13,048 bases of DNA, from positions 1 to 13,048 of the forward strand of contig CAYYTT010000113.1 in NCBI GenBank assembly GCA_964474635.1, written 5' to 3'. The notes beneath the pieces are model-generated. The model ran no database searches and was not told where the DNA came from. It saw only the letters and a list, made by a program, of their open reading frames with translations. How positions within the stretch are numbered: the first letter of the stretch is position 1; every line of letters starts with the position of its first letter. Positions 1 through 7,111 of this stretch are shown piece after piece. Made by a program: the position numbers and the translations under genes. This DNA is from CAYUYV01 sp964474635 (lineage in GTDB: Bacteria; Pseudomonadota; Alphaproteobacteria; JAJFIK01).

Positions 1-76
1 CGCGCGCCAAGTGCAGCGTGCCGGTGCGCGCCGCGCCCTCGCTCGCCTCCAGCTCAAGCCTCAGAGCACGGCTCAC
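1..76 (-). CDS. tgt: Queuine/preQ1 tRNA-guanine transglycosylase, N-terminal fragment (runs off window)
   Basis: Only the first 25 codons are present. Read on the minus strand from a GTG at 76-74, the peptide is VSRALRLELEASEGAARTGT followed by LHLAR. This resembles the usual Tgt N-terminus (FxFxLxAxDGAARxGxLxxxHG), which leads into the base-exchange TIM barrel. The GTG overlaps the queA stop in a GTGA tetranucleotide, so the two genes are probably translationally coupled. Tgt swaps guanine-34 of GUN-anticodon tRNAs for preQ1, and QueA acts on the product, so the neighbour fits. The catalytic part lies outside the window, so enzyme integrity cannot be judged. The identification rests on the short N-terminal match plus conserved gene order. 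Confidence 0.8.
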   Translation of the reverse strand, partial: MSRALRLELEASEGAARTGTLHLAR

Positions 77-1182
77 GGATCGCTCCGGGTCAGGAGAGAA
101 CTGTCCCCATAGGAATAAAACCGGTAACGCTGCTCCACGGCATGGGCATAGGCCGCCTTCATGGTCTCAAGACCGCTGAAAGCCGACACAAGCATGAACA
201 AAGTTGAGCGCGGCAGGTGGAAATTGGTCATCAAAAGGTCCGGGACCTTAAAGCGATAACCGGGCGTGATGAATATATCGGTCTCGCCTTCGAAGGGGGC
301 GAGGGTGCCGTCCTCGCGCGCGGCGCTTTCAACGAGGCGCAGGCTCGTGGTGCCAACGCATAAAATACGGTTGCCGGCGGCCTTGGCTTCGTTGACGAGG
401 TCGGCCGTCTCCGGCGTCACCTGCCCCCATTCGGAATGCATGGTGTGGGCCGCCGTGTCGTCCGCCTTGACAGGCAGGAAGGTGCCCGCCCCCACATGGA
501 GCGTCACGCGGGTGCGTTTGACGCCGACCGCGTCGAGACGGTCCAAAAGCGCACGGGTGAAATGCAGACCCGCCGTTGGCGCGGCGACCGAGCCCTGGCG
601 AAAGCCATAGACAGTCTGATAATCCTCCGCGTCCCGCTCATCGACGGGCCGGCGTTTGGCGATATAGGGGGGCAGGGGTGTGGTGCCCGCGCGGTCGACG
701 GCCTCATCGAGCACATGGCCGTCCTCGTCAAAGGCGAGCAGCACATCGCCCTCGTCGGTTTTTTCCTTCACCTGGGCGCCGAGGCCGCCGCCGAAGGTCA
801 AGCGGTCGCCGGCTTGAAGTTTTTTGCCGGGGCGGGCAAAGGCGCGCCAGACATTCAGTCCAAGGCGCTTGTGCAGGGTGATGTCGATCTTCGGCCCGCC
901 AAGGGTGGGCTGAGCGCCCAGGGGGCCGGCGCCAGCCTCTCCCGGCCGGGGGCCCCGCAGGCCCGTCATTTGCGCGTTCAAAACCCGGGTGTCATTGACG
1001 ATCATCACGTCGCCGGGGCGCAGCAGATCCACAAGATCGGTCACCGTGCGGTCGCCAAGGCGCGGAGCATTGCCGCCAAGGCCAGGCTCCACGGTCATCA
1101 GACGCGCGCTGTCGCGCGGCACGGCCGGGCGCAGTGCAATCAGGTCTTCAGGGAGTTCGAAATCGAAGGCATCGACCTTCAT
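73..1182 (-). CDS. queA: S-adenosylmethionine:tRNA ribosyltransferase-isomerase QueA
   Basis: This cytosolic enzyme transfers and isomerises the ribosyl group of S-adenosylmethionine onto preQ1-34 in tRNA, giving epoxyqueuosine. The 369-residue protein opens with MKVDAFDFELPEDLIALRP and carries RPGDVMIVNDTRVLNA, the TAGLHF block, LHVGAGTFLPVK and the C-terminal MTNFHLPRSTL block, all QueA signatures. It is slightly longer than E. coli QueA (about 356 residues). The surplus includes a Gly/Pro-rich stretch at roughly residues 76-95, before the DITLHKRL segment. The ATG at 1182 has only a weak ribosome-binding site but matches the family N-terminus. tgt follows with a 4-base overlap. The cytosolic cyclophilin gene lies 93 bp upstream, with a stem-loop between them. 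Confidence 0.97.
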   Translation of the reverse strand: MKVDAFDFELPEDLIALRPAVPRDSARLMTVEPGLGGNAPRLGDRTVTDLVDLLRPGDVMIVNDTRVLNAQMTGLRGPRPGEAGAGPLGAQPTLGGPKIDITLHKRLGLNVWRAFARPGKKLQAGDRLTFGGGLGAQVKEKTDEGDVLLAFDEDGHVLDEAVDRAGTTPLPPYIAKRRPVDERDAEDYQTVYGFRQGSVAAPTAGLHFTRALLDRLDAVGVKRTRVTLHVGAGTFLPVKADDTAAHTMHSEWGQVTPETADLVNEAKAAGNRILCVGTTSLRLVESAAREDGTLAPFEGETDIFITPGYRFKVPDLLMTNFHLPRSTLFMLVSAFSGLETMKAAYAHAVEQRYRFYSYGDSSLLTRSDP

Positions 1183-1220
1183 GGGCCTATCATCCGTTCA
1201 CACGCACCCTACAGACAGGC

Positions 1221-1247
1221 AGGGCCCGGACAGTGTGCCCGGGCCCT
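1221..1247 (-). terminator. Perfect 9-bp stem-loop between the cytosolic cyclophilin gene and queA
   Basis: AGGGCCCGG (1221-1229) and CCGGGCCCT (1239-1247) are exact reverse complements around a 9-nt loop. The element lies 29 bases past the cyclophilin stop and about 39 bases before the queA start. On the minus strand no U-tract follows, so a classical rho-independent terminator is not supported. It could be an attenuator, a processing site or an RNA 3'-end stabiliser that lowers queA-tgt expression relative to the upstream genes. The hairpin is seen directly; its role is inferred. Confidence 0.45.
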
Positions 1248-1275
1248 TCGTGTTGTCCACCGTCACCTGCGCCGA

Positions 1276-1749
1276 TCAGCCGGCCACATCGGCGGCGATG
1301 CGCATAGAGACGATCTTGTCCGGATTGTCCACCGGCTCGCCGCGCTTGATCCGGTCCACATTCTCCATGCCGTCGACGACTTCGCCCCAGACCGTGTACT
1401 GACCGTCAAGGAAACCGGCATCGTCAAAGCAGATGAAGAACTGGCTGTCGGCGGAGTCCTTGGACTGGGCGCGGGCCATGGAGACGGTGCCGCGCTTGTG
1501 GGGCGCGTCGGAGAATTCAGCGCTCAGCTTCTGGCCCGAGCCGCCCGTGCCGGTGCCCGTCGGGTCTCCGGTCTGGGCCATGAAGCCGTCGATCACGCGG
1601 TGAAACACGATGCCGTCATAAAAGCCATCACGCGCCAGGGACTTGATCCGGTCCACATGGTTCTTGGCCAGGTCGGGACGGGTCTTAATCGTCACACGGC
1701 CCCATTCCAGGTCCAGATAAATGACGTCCTCAAGGTTGGTGTCGCTCAT
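1276..1749 (-). CDS. Cytosolic cyclophilin-type peptidyl-prolyl cis-trans isomerase
   Basis: This 157-residue protein has no signal peptide and is one minimal cyclophilin domain that catalyses cis-trans isomerisation of Xaa-Pro bonds. The active-site block reads FHRVIDGFMAQTGDPTGTGT, keeping the Arg, Phe, Met and Gln that correspond to human CypA R55, F60, M61 and Q63. The second block, SQFFICFDDAGFLDGQYTVW, keeps the CypA F113 and L122 equivalents but has Phe for W121 and Tyr for H126. Loss of that Trp is common in bacterial cyclophilins and usually means weak cyclosporin binding. The ATG at 1749 is preceded by a near-perfect AAAGGAGG five bases upstream, the best ribosome-binding site in this operon. 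It lies 63 bp after an exported paralogue, and queA follows. Confidence 0.95.
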   Translation of the reverse strand: MSDTNLEDVIYLDLEWGRVTIKTRPDLAKNHVDRIKSLARDGFYDGIVFHRVIDGFMAQTGDPTGTGTGGSGQKLSAEFSDAPHKRGTVSMARAQSKDSADSQFFICFDDAGFLDGQYTVWGEVVDGMENVDRIKRGEPVDNPDKIVSMRIAADVAG

Positions 1750-1812
1750 GGGGGCCTCCTTTCAGGGGCTTTGGGGAGCTTTGGCAGGCCGGCCGGGCAA
1801 GGCGAAAAGGGC

Positions 1813-2565
1813 TTACCGGCCGGTGTCGGTCGGTGCCGCGTCAAGGACGGAGGGGTCCACGAGCACCGGTGAGATGATGTCCAGGTCGTCGGGAATTTCG
1901 ACGACGGCGGACATGGCTTTGATGTCTGCGTCCGACATGCCCATGGCGCGCAGAACGTCCGAGAGCACGGCGGCCCGCAGCATCAGATCGGGCACCAGGG
2001 GCGGTTGGCCCACGGCGACCTGATCCACCGATTCCATGCCGAAAATCACCTTTCCGAAGGCGGTGTATTGCCCATCGAGGTGCGGCGCGGCGGCGAACAT
2101 GATGAAAAACTGGCTGTTGGCGCTGTCGGGATCGCTGGCCCGGGCCATGGAAACCGTGCCGCGCGTATGGGACACATTGTTGAATTCGGCCTTGAGATCC
2201 GGCAAGGGCGAGCCGCCCCGACCCGTGCCGGTGGGATCACCGGTCTGGGCCATGAAGCCTTCGATCACCCGGTGAAAGGCATGCCCATTGTAAAAGCCGC
2301 GCCGGGCGAGGGTTTTCACCCGCTCCACATGGCGCGGTGCCTTGTCCGGATAAAGCTCGATGATCACGGGGCCGGTGCGCAGGTCGAGCAGCAGGGCATT
2401 GTCGGGATTGAGACCCGGGGGCAGCTGGATCTGCGGTTGCCCGCCCTGGGCCAGGGCAGGGCTTGAGCCCAAGCCGGCGCACAGCGCGAGCACGGCCAGC
2501 ATCTGCGGGCCAAACGCAAAAACCGCCACGCGGCGGGTCACCAACCGCCAGATCGCTCCTGTCAT
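1813..2565 (-). CDS. Exported cyclophilin-type peptidyl-prolyl cis-trans isomerase
   Basis: This 250-residue protein has an N-terminal signal sequence: a basic region with Arg at 7, 11 and 12, a hydrophobic core at about 13-33, and an ALA site at 37-39 before Gln40. It should act in the periplasm as a folding catalyst. The cyclophilin domain spans roughly residues 50-195, with FHRVIEGFMAQTGDPTGTGR and NSQFFIMFAAAPHLDGQYTA; the CypA W121 and H126 equivalents are His and Tyr. About 55 residues follow the domain, including a predicted short helix (SDVLRAMGMSDADIKAM) and an acidic, Pro-containing tail that the cytosolic paralogue lacks. The start codon overlaps the coaD stop (ATGA at 2562-2565), fixing the start and implying coupling. 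The exact cleavage site is inferred. Confidence 0.93.
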   Translation of the reverse strand: MTGAIWRLVTRRVAVFAFGPQMLAVLALCAGLGSSPALAQGGQPQIQLPPGLNPDNALLLDLRTGPVIIELYPDKAPRHVERVKTLARRGFYNGHAFHRVIEGFMAQTGDPTGTGRGGSPLPDLKAEFNNVSHTRGTVSMARASDPDSANSQFFIMFAAAPHLDGQYTAFGKVIFGMESVDQVAVGQPPLVPDLMLRAAVLSDVLRAMGMSDADIKAMSAVVEIPDDLDIISPVLVDPSVLDAAPTDTGR

Positions 2566-3077
2566 GCCCGACGGGCCTCCTCTTCCGCGAATTTTCGGTT
2601 CAGTTCCTGGGCGACGGCCGGCGAGGTGAACTGGGTCACGTCGCCGCCGAGCCGGGCAATTTCCTTCACAAGGCGCGAGGCCACGGCCTGATGCGCCGGA
2701 TCGGCCATGAGGAACACTGTCTCCACATTGGGATTCAGCTTTTGATTCATGGCGACCATTTGAAACTCGTATTCGAAGTCCGACACGGCGCGCAGGCCCC
2801 GCACGATGGTGCTCGCGCCGATTTGTTCGGCAAAGGTCATCAACAGCGAATCGAACGGGACCACGGCGATTGTCGCCGTTTCCAGGGTCACGAACCGCAA
2901 CGCTTCGCGGCGGACCATATCAACCCTTTGCTCCAGGCTGAACAGGGGCCCCTTGCCGCGATTGATGGCCACGCCGATCACCAGGTGATCGACGAGCTTC
3001 ACCGCCCGTTTGATAATGTCCAGATGCCCGTTCGTGACAGGATCGAAGGTTCCAGGATACAAGCCGACCCGCGCCAT
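2562..3077 (-). CDS. coaD: Phosphopantetheine adenylyltransferase CoaD
   Basis: CoaD transfers AMP from ATP to 4'-phosphopantetheine, giving dephospho-CoA, the penultimate step of coenzyme A synthesis in the cytosol. From the ATG at 3077 the protein has 171 residues and begins MARVGLYPGTFDPVTNGH, which contains the nucleotidyltransferase TxGH-type motif. The family block RGLRAVSDFEYEFQMVAMNQ follows, then ETVFLMADP and SRLVKEIARLGGDVTQF. The frame is open further upstream to an ATG at 3140, but that 21-residue extension is unlike CoaD, and AAGGAG sits 9 bases before 3077, so I chose the shorter form. It is the first gene of the minus-strand operon and is divergent from fhs. Confidence 0.96.
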   Translation of the reverse strand: MARVGLYPGTFDPVTNGHLDIIKRAVKLVDHLVIGVAINRGKGPLFSLEQRVDMVRREALRFVTLETATIAVVPFDSLLMTFAEQIGASTIVRGLRAVSDFEYEFQMVAMNQKLNPNVETVFLMADPAHQAVASRLVKEIARLGGDVTQFTSPAVAQELNRKFAEEEARRA

Positions 3078-3285
3078 GGTGCCATGCTCCTTCTTCGCGT
3101 TCCTCAGGTCCCCGATGGCCCCCTTCGGTGACGCGACCACCGGCAGGCACCGAACGCAATAGCTGTCGCCGCTTGGATGGCTGAACCTGCGGCTTGTTTT
3201 CTTACGTCACCATCATTTCGAGCCCGGCGCCAGGGGGCACCGCCAGGGGCGGGCCACCGGGCGCCTGAAAATTCGGAGTAGATCC
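3078..3285. promoter_or_regulatory. Divergent control region between coaD and fhs, with a GC-rich fhs leader structure
   Basis: These 208 bp hold no gene and must contain the promoters of both flanking operons, although I could not pick convincing -35/-10 pairs on either strand. Next to fhs there is a nested inverted repeat. The outer arms are GCCCGG (3222-3227) and CCGGGC (3257-3262), and the inner hairpin is CCGCC (3240-3244), AGG loop, GGCGG (3248-3252). It ends about 12 bases before the fhs ribosome-binding site GGAG (3275-3278). I see no B12-box-like sequence. A regulatory role for the structure is inferred. Confidence 0.5.
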
Positions 3286-5004
3286 ATGGCCAATCCCGCC
3301 TCCGCCGCCGTCCTGCCGCCACCGGGCGCCCCGGATATCGAGATCGCGCGGGCGGCCACACCCCGGCCCATTCTGGGCCTGGCGCGCGATGCCCTGGGCC
3401 TTGAGCCGGGCGCCCTGATCCCCTTTGGCCATCACAAGGCCAAGCTGTCCCACGAGGCGCTGGCCGCCTTTAAGGCGGAACCGGGCAGGACGGGCAAGCT
3501 TGTGCTTGTCACCGCCATGACGCCGACGCCGGCGGGTGAAGGCAAGACCACGACGAGTGTCGGGCTTGCCGACGGCCTGAACCATATCGGCGTGCGGGCC
3601 ATGGTGTGCCTGCGCGAGCCCTCGCTCGGCCCGTGCTTCGGCATGAAGGGAGGGGCGGCTGGCGGTGGCCGGGCGCAGGTCATTCCGATGGAGGATATCA
3701 ACCTACACTTCAACGGGGACTTTCACGCCATCACGGCCGCGCACAATCTGCTCGCGGCGATGCTCGACAACCATCTGCACTGGGGCAACGCGCTCGACAT
3801 CGACCCGCGCCGGGTGACCTGGAAGCGGGTAATGGACATGAACGACCGGGCCTTGCGCGCCGTCGTGGCGGGCCTTGGGGGCCCGGCCCACGGCGTGCCG
3901 CGCGAGGACGGCTTTGATATTACGGTCGCCTCGGAGGTCATGGCGATCTTGTGCCTTGCGGAGGATCTTGCCGACCTTCAGGACCGGCTGGGGCGCATGA
4001 TCGTGGCGCGCAGGCGGGACAAGTCGCCCGTGACAGCCAAGGATCTGGGGGCCGACGGCGCCATGGCGGTGCTGTTGAAAGACGCGCTCCAGCCCAATCT
4101 GGTCCAAAGCATCGACCGCAACCCGGCCTTCATCCATGGCGGGCCCTTCGCCAACATAGCCCATGGCTGCAATTCGGTCGTGGCGACCCGCGCGGCCCTG
4201 GGTTTGAGCGATGTGGTGGTCACGGAGGCGGGCTTCGGCGCTGATTTGGGTGCGGAGAAATTTCTCAACATCAAATGCCGCCAGTCCGGACTGCGCCCCG
4301 ATGCCGTCGTCCTGGTGTGCACGGTCCGGGCCCTGAAGATGCAGGGCGGCGTCGCCAAACCCGATCTGAGCGCGGCGAACCCCAAGGCCGTGCGCGACGG
4401 CGCGGCGAATCTTGCCCGGCACATCGCGAATCTGGGGCGCTTTGGCCTCAAGCCCGTGGTGGCGATCAACCATTTTTCCGGCGACACGGATGATGAACTT
4501 GCCGTCGTGCAGGAAATCTGCGCGGAGGCGGGCGTTCGGGCCGTGCTCGCGCGCCATTGGGCGCAAGGCGGGGCCGGGGCCGCCGATCTTGCCCGCGCGG
4601 TCATGGAGCAGATGAAACAGGGCAGTCCGGAGGTCACACTTCTCTATCCGGATGACATGCCGCTCCAGGACAAGATCCGCACCGTGGCCCGTGAGATTTA
4701 CGGGGCCTCGGACATTGCCGTCGCCGATGCGGCCGCGCGCGCCCTGGGCGAGTTCGAGGACATGGGCTTTGGCCATCTGCCCGTGTGCATCGCCAAAACC
4801 CAGTACAGCTTTTCCGCCGACGCGGGCCGCCTCGGCGCGCCCGAGGGGCATGTCCTGCCCGTGCGCGAGGCCCGTCTGTCGGCCGGCGCGGGCTTCGTCG
4901 TTGCCGTGTGCGGGGATATCATGACCATGCCCGGCCTGCCGCGTCAGCCGGCGGCGCTCGGCATCGGTCTTGATGCGGATGGGCAGATCGTCGGCTTGTC
5001 GTAA
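3286..5004 (+). CDS. fhs: Formate--tetrahydrofolate ligase
   Basis: This cytosolic enzyme makes 10-formyl-tetrahydrofolate from formate, ATP and tetrahydrofolate, feeding C1 units to purine synthesis, fMet-tRNA formylation or the serine/glycine cycle. The 572-residue protein matches the usual size (about 555-560) with a slightly long Ala/Pro-rich N-terminus. The nucleotide-binding loop TPTPAGEGKTTT is at residues 79-90. It is followed by the family blocks CLREPSLGPCFGMKGGAAGG, HFNGDFHAITAAHNLLAAML and TEAGFGADLGAEKFLNIKCR, and near the C-terminus by CIAKTQYSFSADA and GDIMTMPGLPR. A GGAG site lies seven bases before the ATG. It is first in a plus-strand series with a DsrE-family gene 22 bp downstream and three cobalamin genes beyond. 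Confidence 0.97.
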   Translation: MANPASAAVLPPPGAPDIEIARAATPRPILGLARDALGLEPGALIPFGHHKAKLSHEALAAFKAEPGRTGKLVLVTAMTPTPAGEGKTTTSVGLADGLNHIGVRAMVCLREPSLGPCFGMKGGAAGGGRAQVIPMEDINLHFNGDFHAITAAHNLLAAMLDNHLHWGNALDIDPRRVTWKRVMDMNDRALRAVVAGLGGPAHGVPREDGFDITVASEVMAILCLAEDLADLQDRLGRMIVARRRDKSPVTAKDLGADGAMAVLLKDALQPNLVQSIDRNPAFIHGGPFANIAHGCNSVVATRAALGLSDVVVTEAGFGADLGAEKFLNIKCRQSGLRPDAVVLVCTVRALKMQGGVAKPDLSAANPKAVRDGAANLARHIANLGRFGLKPVVAINHFSGDTDDELAVVQEICAEAGVRAVLARHWAQGGAGAADLARAVMEQMKQGSPEVTLLYPDDMPLQDKIRTVAREIYGASDIAVADAAARALGEFEDMGFGHLPVCIAKTQYSFSADAGRLGAPEGHVLPVREARLSAGAGFVVAVCGDIMTMPGLPRQPAALGIGLDADGQIVGLS

Positions 5005-5026
5005 CCGTCACAGGAGAACCAACACC

Positions 5027-5572
5027 ATGCGCAGTCTTGCCCTCACGCTCGCTGTCCTCGCCTGCGGCGCGGCCCACGCCCAGACCGGTCTTCCCCAAGC
5101 CTTTTCCAAAGGGCCGCTGATCAAGGACTTCGGTCCCGTCGCCCTGATCGACGGGGTGGAGGCCTTGCCCAAGGACACGGTTTTCAAGGTGAGTTTTGAT
5201 GTGACTGAAGGGTCCGACCCCGGCGCCCTGAACCGGCAACTTGTCACGGCGGCCCGGTTCCTCAACATGCACGCGGCGGCGGGCGTTGCGCCTGAAAACA
5301 TGACGCTCGCCCTTGTGCTGCACAGCAAGGCAATTTTCGATGTGCTGAACGCGCCCGCCTATAAGGCCAAAAAGGAGGGAGCGGACAATCCGAATGCGGC
5401 GCTCCTCAAGGTGTTGTTCGAACACGGCGTTGAGGTGATCGTCTGTGGTCAGAGCGCCGCCTCGCGCGGCGTCAAGAAAGAGGAGCTTCTGCCCGGCGTG
5501 CGCCTCGCCGTCTCCGCCATGACCGCCCACGCCCTGCTGCAACAGGACGGCTACACCCTGAACCCGTTTTGA
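5027..5572 (+). CDS. Exported DsrE/DsrF-family small protein
   Basis: This 181-residue protein starts at the ATG at 5027, with GGAG about 10 bases upstream. A short signal peptide (MRSLALTLAVLACGAAHA) is probably cut before Gln19, placing the product in the periplasm. Cys13 lies in a weak lipobox-like context, so a lipoprotein is less likely but possible. The mature part resembles the DsrE/F sulfur-relay fold: the VKVSFDV-type strand (here FKVSFDVTEG), LALVLHSKAIFDVL, then VEVIVCGQSAASRGVKKEEL, in which Cys140 occupies the usual DsrE cysteine position, and a C-terminal AHALLQQDGY helix. Cytosolic DsrE/TusD proteins pass persulfide sulfur; the role of exported single-domain forms is poorly known. 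It lies 22 bp after fhs and 36 bp before cobQ, so co-transcription is likely. I cannot name its substrate. Confidence 0.82.
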   Translation: MRSLALTLAVLACGAAHAQTGLPQAFSKGPLIKDFGPVALIDGVEALPKDTVFKVSFDVTEGSDPGALNRQLVTAARFLNMHAAAGVAPENMTLALVLHSKAIFDVLNAPAYKAKKEGADNPNAALLKVLFEHGVEVIVCGQSAASRGVKKEELLPGVRLAVSAMTAHALLQQDGYTLNPF

Positions 5573-5592
5573 CGGGGCCAAACGCAGGGGAC

Positions 5593-5612
5593 CCATGGCA
5601 GGTGGTCCATGG
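5593..5612 (+). promoter_or_regulatory. CCATGG inverted repeat around the cobQ ribosome-binding site
   Basis: Two CCATGG hexamers (5593-5598 and 5607-5612) can pair around an 8-nt loop, CAGGTGGT, which contains the likely cobQ ribosome-binding site. The right arm contains the cobQ ATG at 5609 and the left arm contains an out-of-frame ATG at 5595. Folding would occlude the start codon, so a translational control role is conceivable. The stem is short and may be coincidental. Confidence 0.25.
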
Positions 5613-7111
5613 CCGGTGACCGCATGGCGCGCGCCCTGATGTTTCAGGGGACCGGATCGGACGTGGGCAAGTCCGTCATCGTGGCCGGCCTGTGCCGGGC
5701 GGCGCGCCGCCGGGGCCTGTCGGTCGCGCCGTTCAAGCCCCAGAACATGTCCAACAATGCCGCCGCCTGTCCGGGCGGCGGGGAAATCGGCCGGGCCCAG
5801 GCGCTGCAAGCCCTGGCCTGCGGGCTCGAGCCACGAACCGATTTCAATCCCGTGCTGCTCAAACCCCAAAGTGACCGGACGTCCCAGATCGTGGTCCAGG
5901 GCCGGGTCCGGGACGTGCTCCAGGCCAGCGATTTTCGCACCCGGCGGGCCCAGCTGATGGACGCGGTGATGGACAGTTTCACCCGTTTGTCGGGTGCCTT
6001 CGATCTGGTGCTGGTAGAGGGGGCCGGCAGCCCGGCGGAGGTCAATCTGCGCGCCGGAGACATCGCCAATATGGGCTTTGCGCGCCGGGCGGGCGTGCCC
6101 GTGGCGCTGATCGGCGACATCGACAAAGGCGGCGTCATCGCGTCGCTGGTGGGGACCAGGACGGTTATCGAACCGGCGGACGCGGCGCATATCATCGGGT
6201 TTCTCGTCAACAAGTTTCGCGGCGATCCGGCCCTGTTCGAGGATGGCGCCAGGTTCATTTCCGAGCGCACGAACTGGCCCTGTTTCGGCATAGTGCCCTG
6301 GCTTGAGGCCGTGTCCCGTCTGCCGGCGGAGGATGCGGCGAGCCTGGAGGGCCCCTTGGGCGTTGCGCGCAGGCAAGGGCCCTTGCGCATAGCTGCGCCC
6401 ATGCTCTCGCGCATCGCGAATTTCGATGATGCCGACCCCTTGCGGCTGGAGCCGTCCGTGGACTTCCGGTTCATCCCGCCCGGGCAGCCGATTCCAAGGG
6501 ACACGGACATCATCCTCCTGTTCGGGACGAAATCGACCCTAGGTGACCTGGAGTTCCTCCGGGCGCACGGCTGGGACCACGATATCTATGCCCATGTGCG
6601 CACCGGCGGCCGGATCCTTGGCCTGTGCGGCGGGTTTCAGATGTTGGGGCGCACGCTGAGCGACCCTGGGGGCCATGACGGAGCGCCAGGGACGGTAGAC
6701 GGGCTTGGCCTCTTGGCCTGCGATACCGTCATGAGTGCCGATAAGACCGTTCGTCCTGTGACGGGCGTGTGTGCCGTGTCCGGGGCCGCCCTCACCGGAT
6801 ATGAAATCCACACGGGGCGCACGGCGGGGCCGGACCTTGCCTCGCCCATGCTGAGCCTGCCCCATCGGCCCGACGGAGCGCGCAGTGCCGATGGGCGTAT
6901 TGAAGGAACCTATGTCCACGGACTGTTTTCCAGCGACGCCTATCGGCGCGCCTGGCTGGCGCGCGCTGGGGCGGGCACGTCCGGTTTAAACTATGCCGCG
7001 GTGGTGGAGCAGGCGCTTGATGACCTGGCCGATGGTCTTGAGGCTGCCCTCAATACCGACGCCCTGTTTGGGGTTGCGCGCCCGCCGGGGTGGAGCCCAT
7101 CCGTGCCATGA
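5609..7111 (+). CDS. cobQ: Cobyric acid synthase CobQ (glutamine-hydrolysing)
   Basis: CobQ amidates four carboxyl side chains (b, d, e, g) of adenosylcobyrinic acid a,c-diamide, using glutamine and ATP, to give adenosylcobyric acid. From 5609 the protein has 500 residues. The N-terminal synthetase domain carries the P-loop-like QGTGSDVGKS (13-22), then PFKPQNMSNNAA and NPVLLKPQSDRTSQ. The C-terminal class I glutamine amidotransferase-like domain has the nucleophile Cys340 in LGLCGGFQMLGR and His437 in TYVHGLF. Two starts are plausible. ATG 5609 has AGG six bases upstream. ATG 5624 gives MARALMFQGT, the beginning I most expect for this family, but has only a weak site. cbiB follows through an ATGA overlap. 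No cobalamin riboswitch is visible in the 36 bp upstream. Confidence 0.97.
   Translation: MAGDRMARALMFQGTGSDVGKSVIVAGLCRAARRRGLSVAPFKPQNMSNNAAACPGGGEIGRAQALQALACGLEPRTDFNPVLLKPQSDRTSQIVVQGRVRDVLQASDFRTRRAQLMDAVMDSFTRLSGAFDLVLVEGAGSPAEVNLRAGDIANMGFARRAGVPVALIGDIDKGGVIASLVGTRTVIEPADAAHIIGFLVNKFRGDPALFEDGARFISERTNWPCFGIVPWLEAVSRLPAEDAASLEGPLGVARRQGPLRIAAPMLSRIANFDDADPLRLEPSVDFRFIPPGQPIPRDTDIILLFGTKSTLGDLEFLRAHGWDHDIYAHVRTGGRILGLCGGFQMLGRTLSDPGGHDGAPGTVDGLGLLACDTVMSADKTVRPVTGVCAVSGAALTGYEIHTGRTAGPDLASPMLSLPHRPDGARSADGRIEGTYVHGLFSSDAYRRAWLARAGAGTSGLNYAAVVEQALDDLADGLEAALNTDALFGVARPPGWSPSVP

Noticed and set aside
436..1872. 478-codon plus-strand frame over queA and the cytosolic cyclophilin
   Set aside because: It is a shadow of two well-supported minus-strand genes; no domain is recognisable.
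2520..2565. Tat signal in the exported cyclophilin (TRRVAVF at residues 10-16)
   Set aside because: The twin arginines lack the usual Phe-Leu at the following positions and the rest reads as a normal Sec signal; the nearby tatA is coincidental.
3078..3285. Cobalamin riboswitch controlling the fhs-cob operon
   Set aside because: No B12-box-like sequence was found here or in the gap before cobQ, and the gap is too short.
4919..6376. 485-codon open frame on the minus strand over the fhs end, dsrE and cobQ
   Set aside because: It spans three convincing plus-strand genes and has a low-complexity composition and no family motif.
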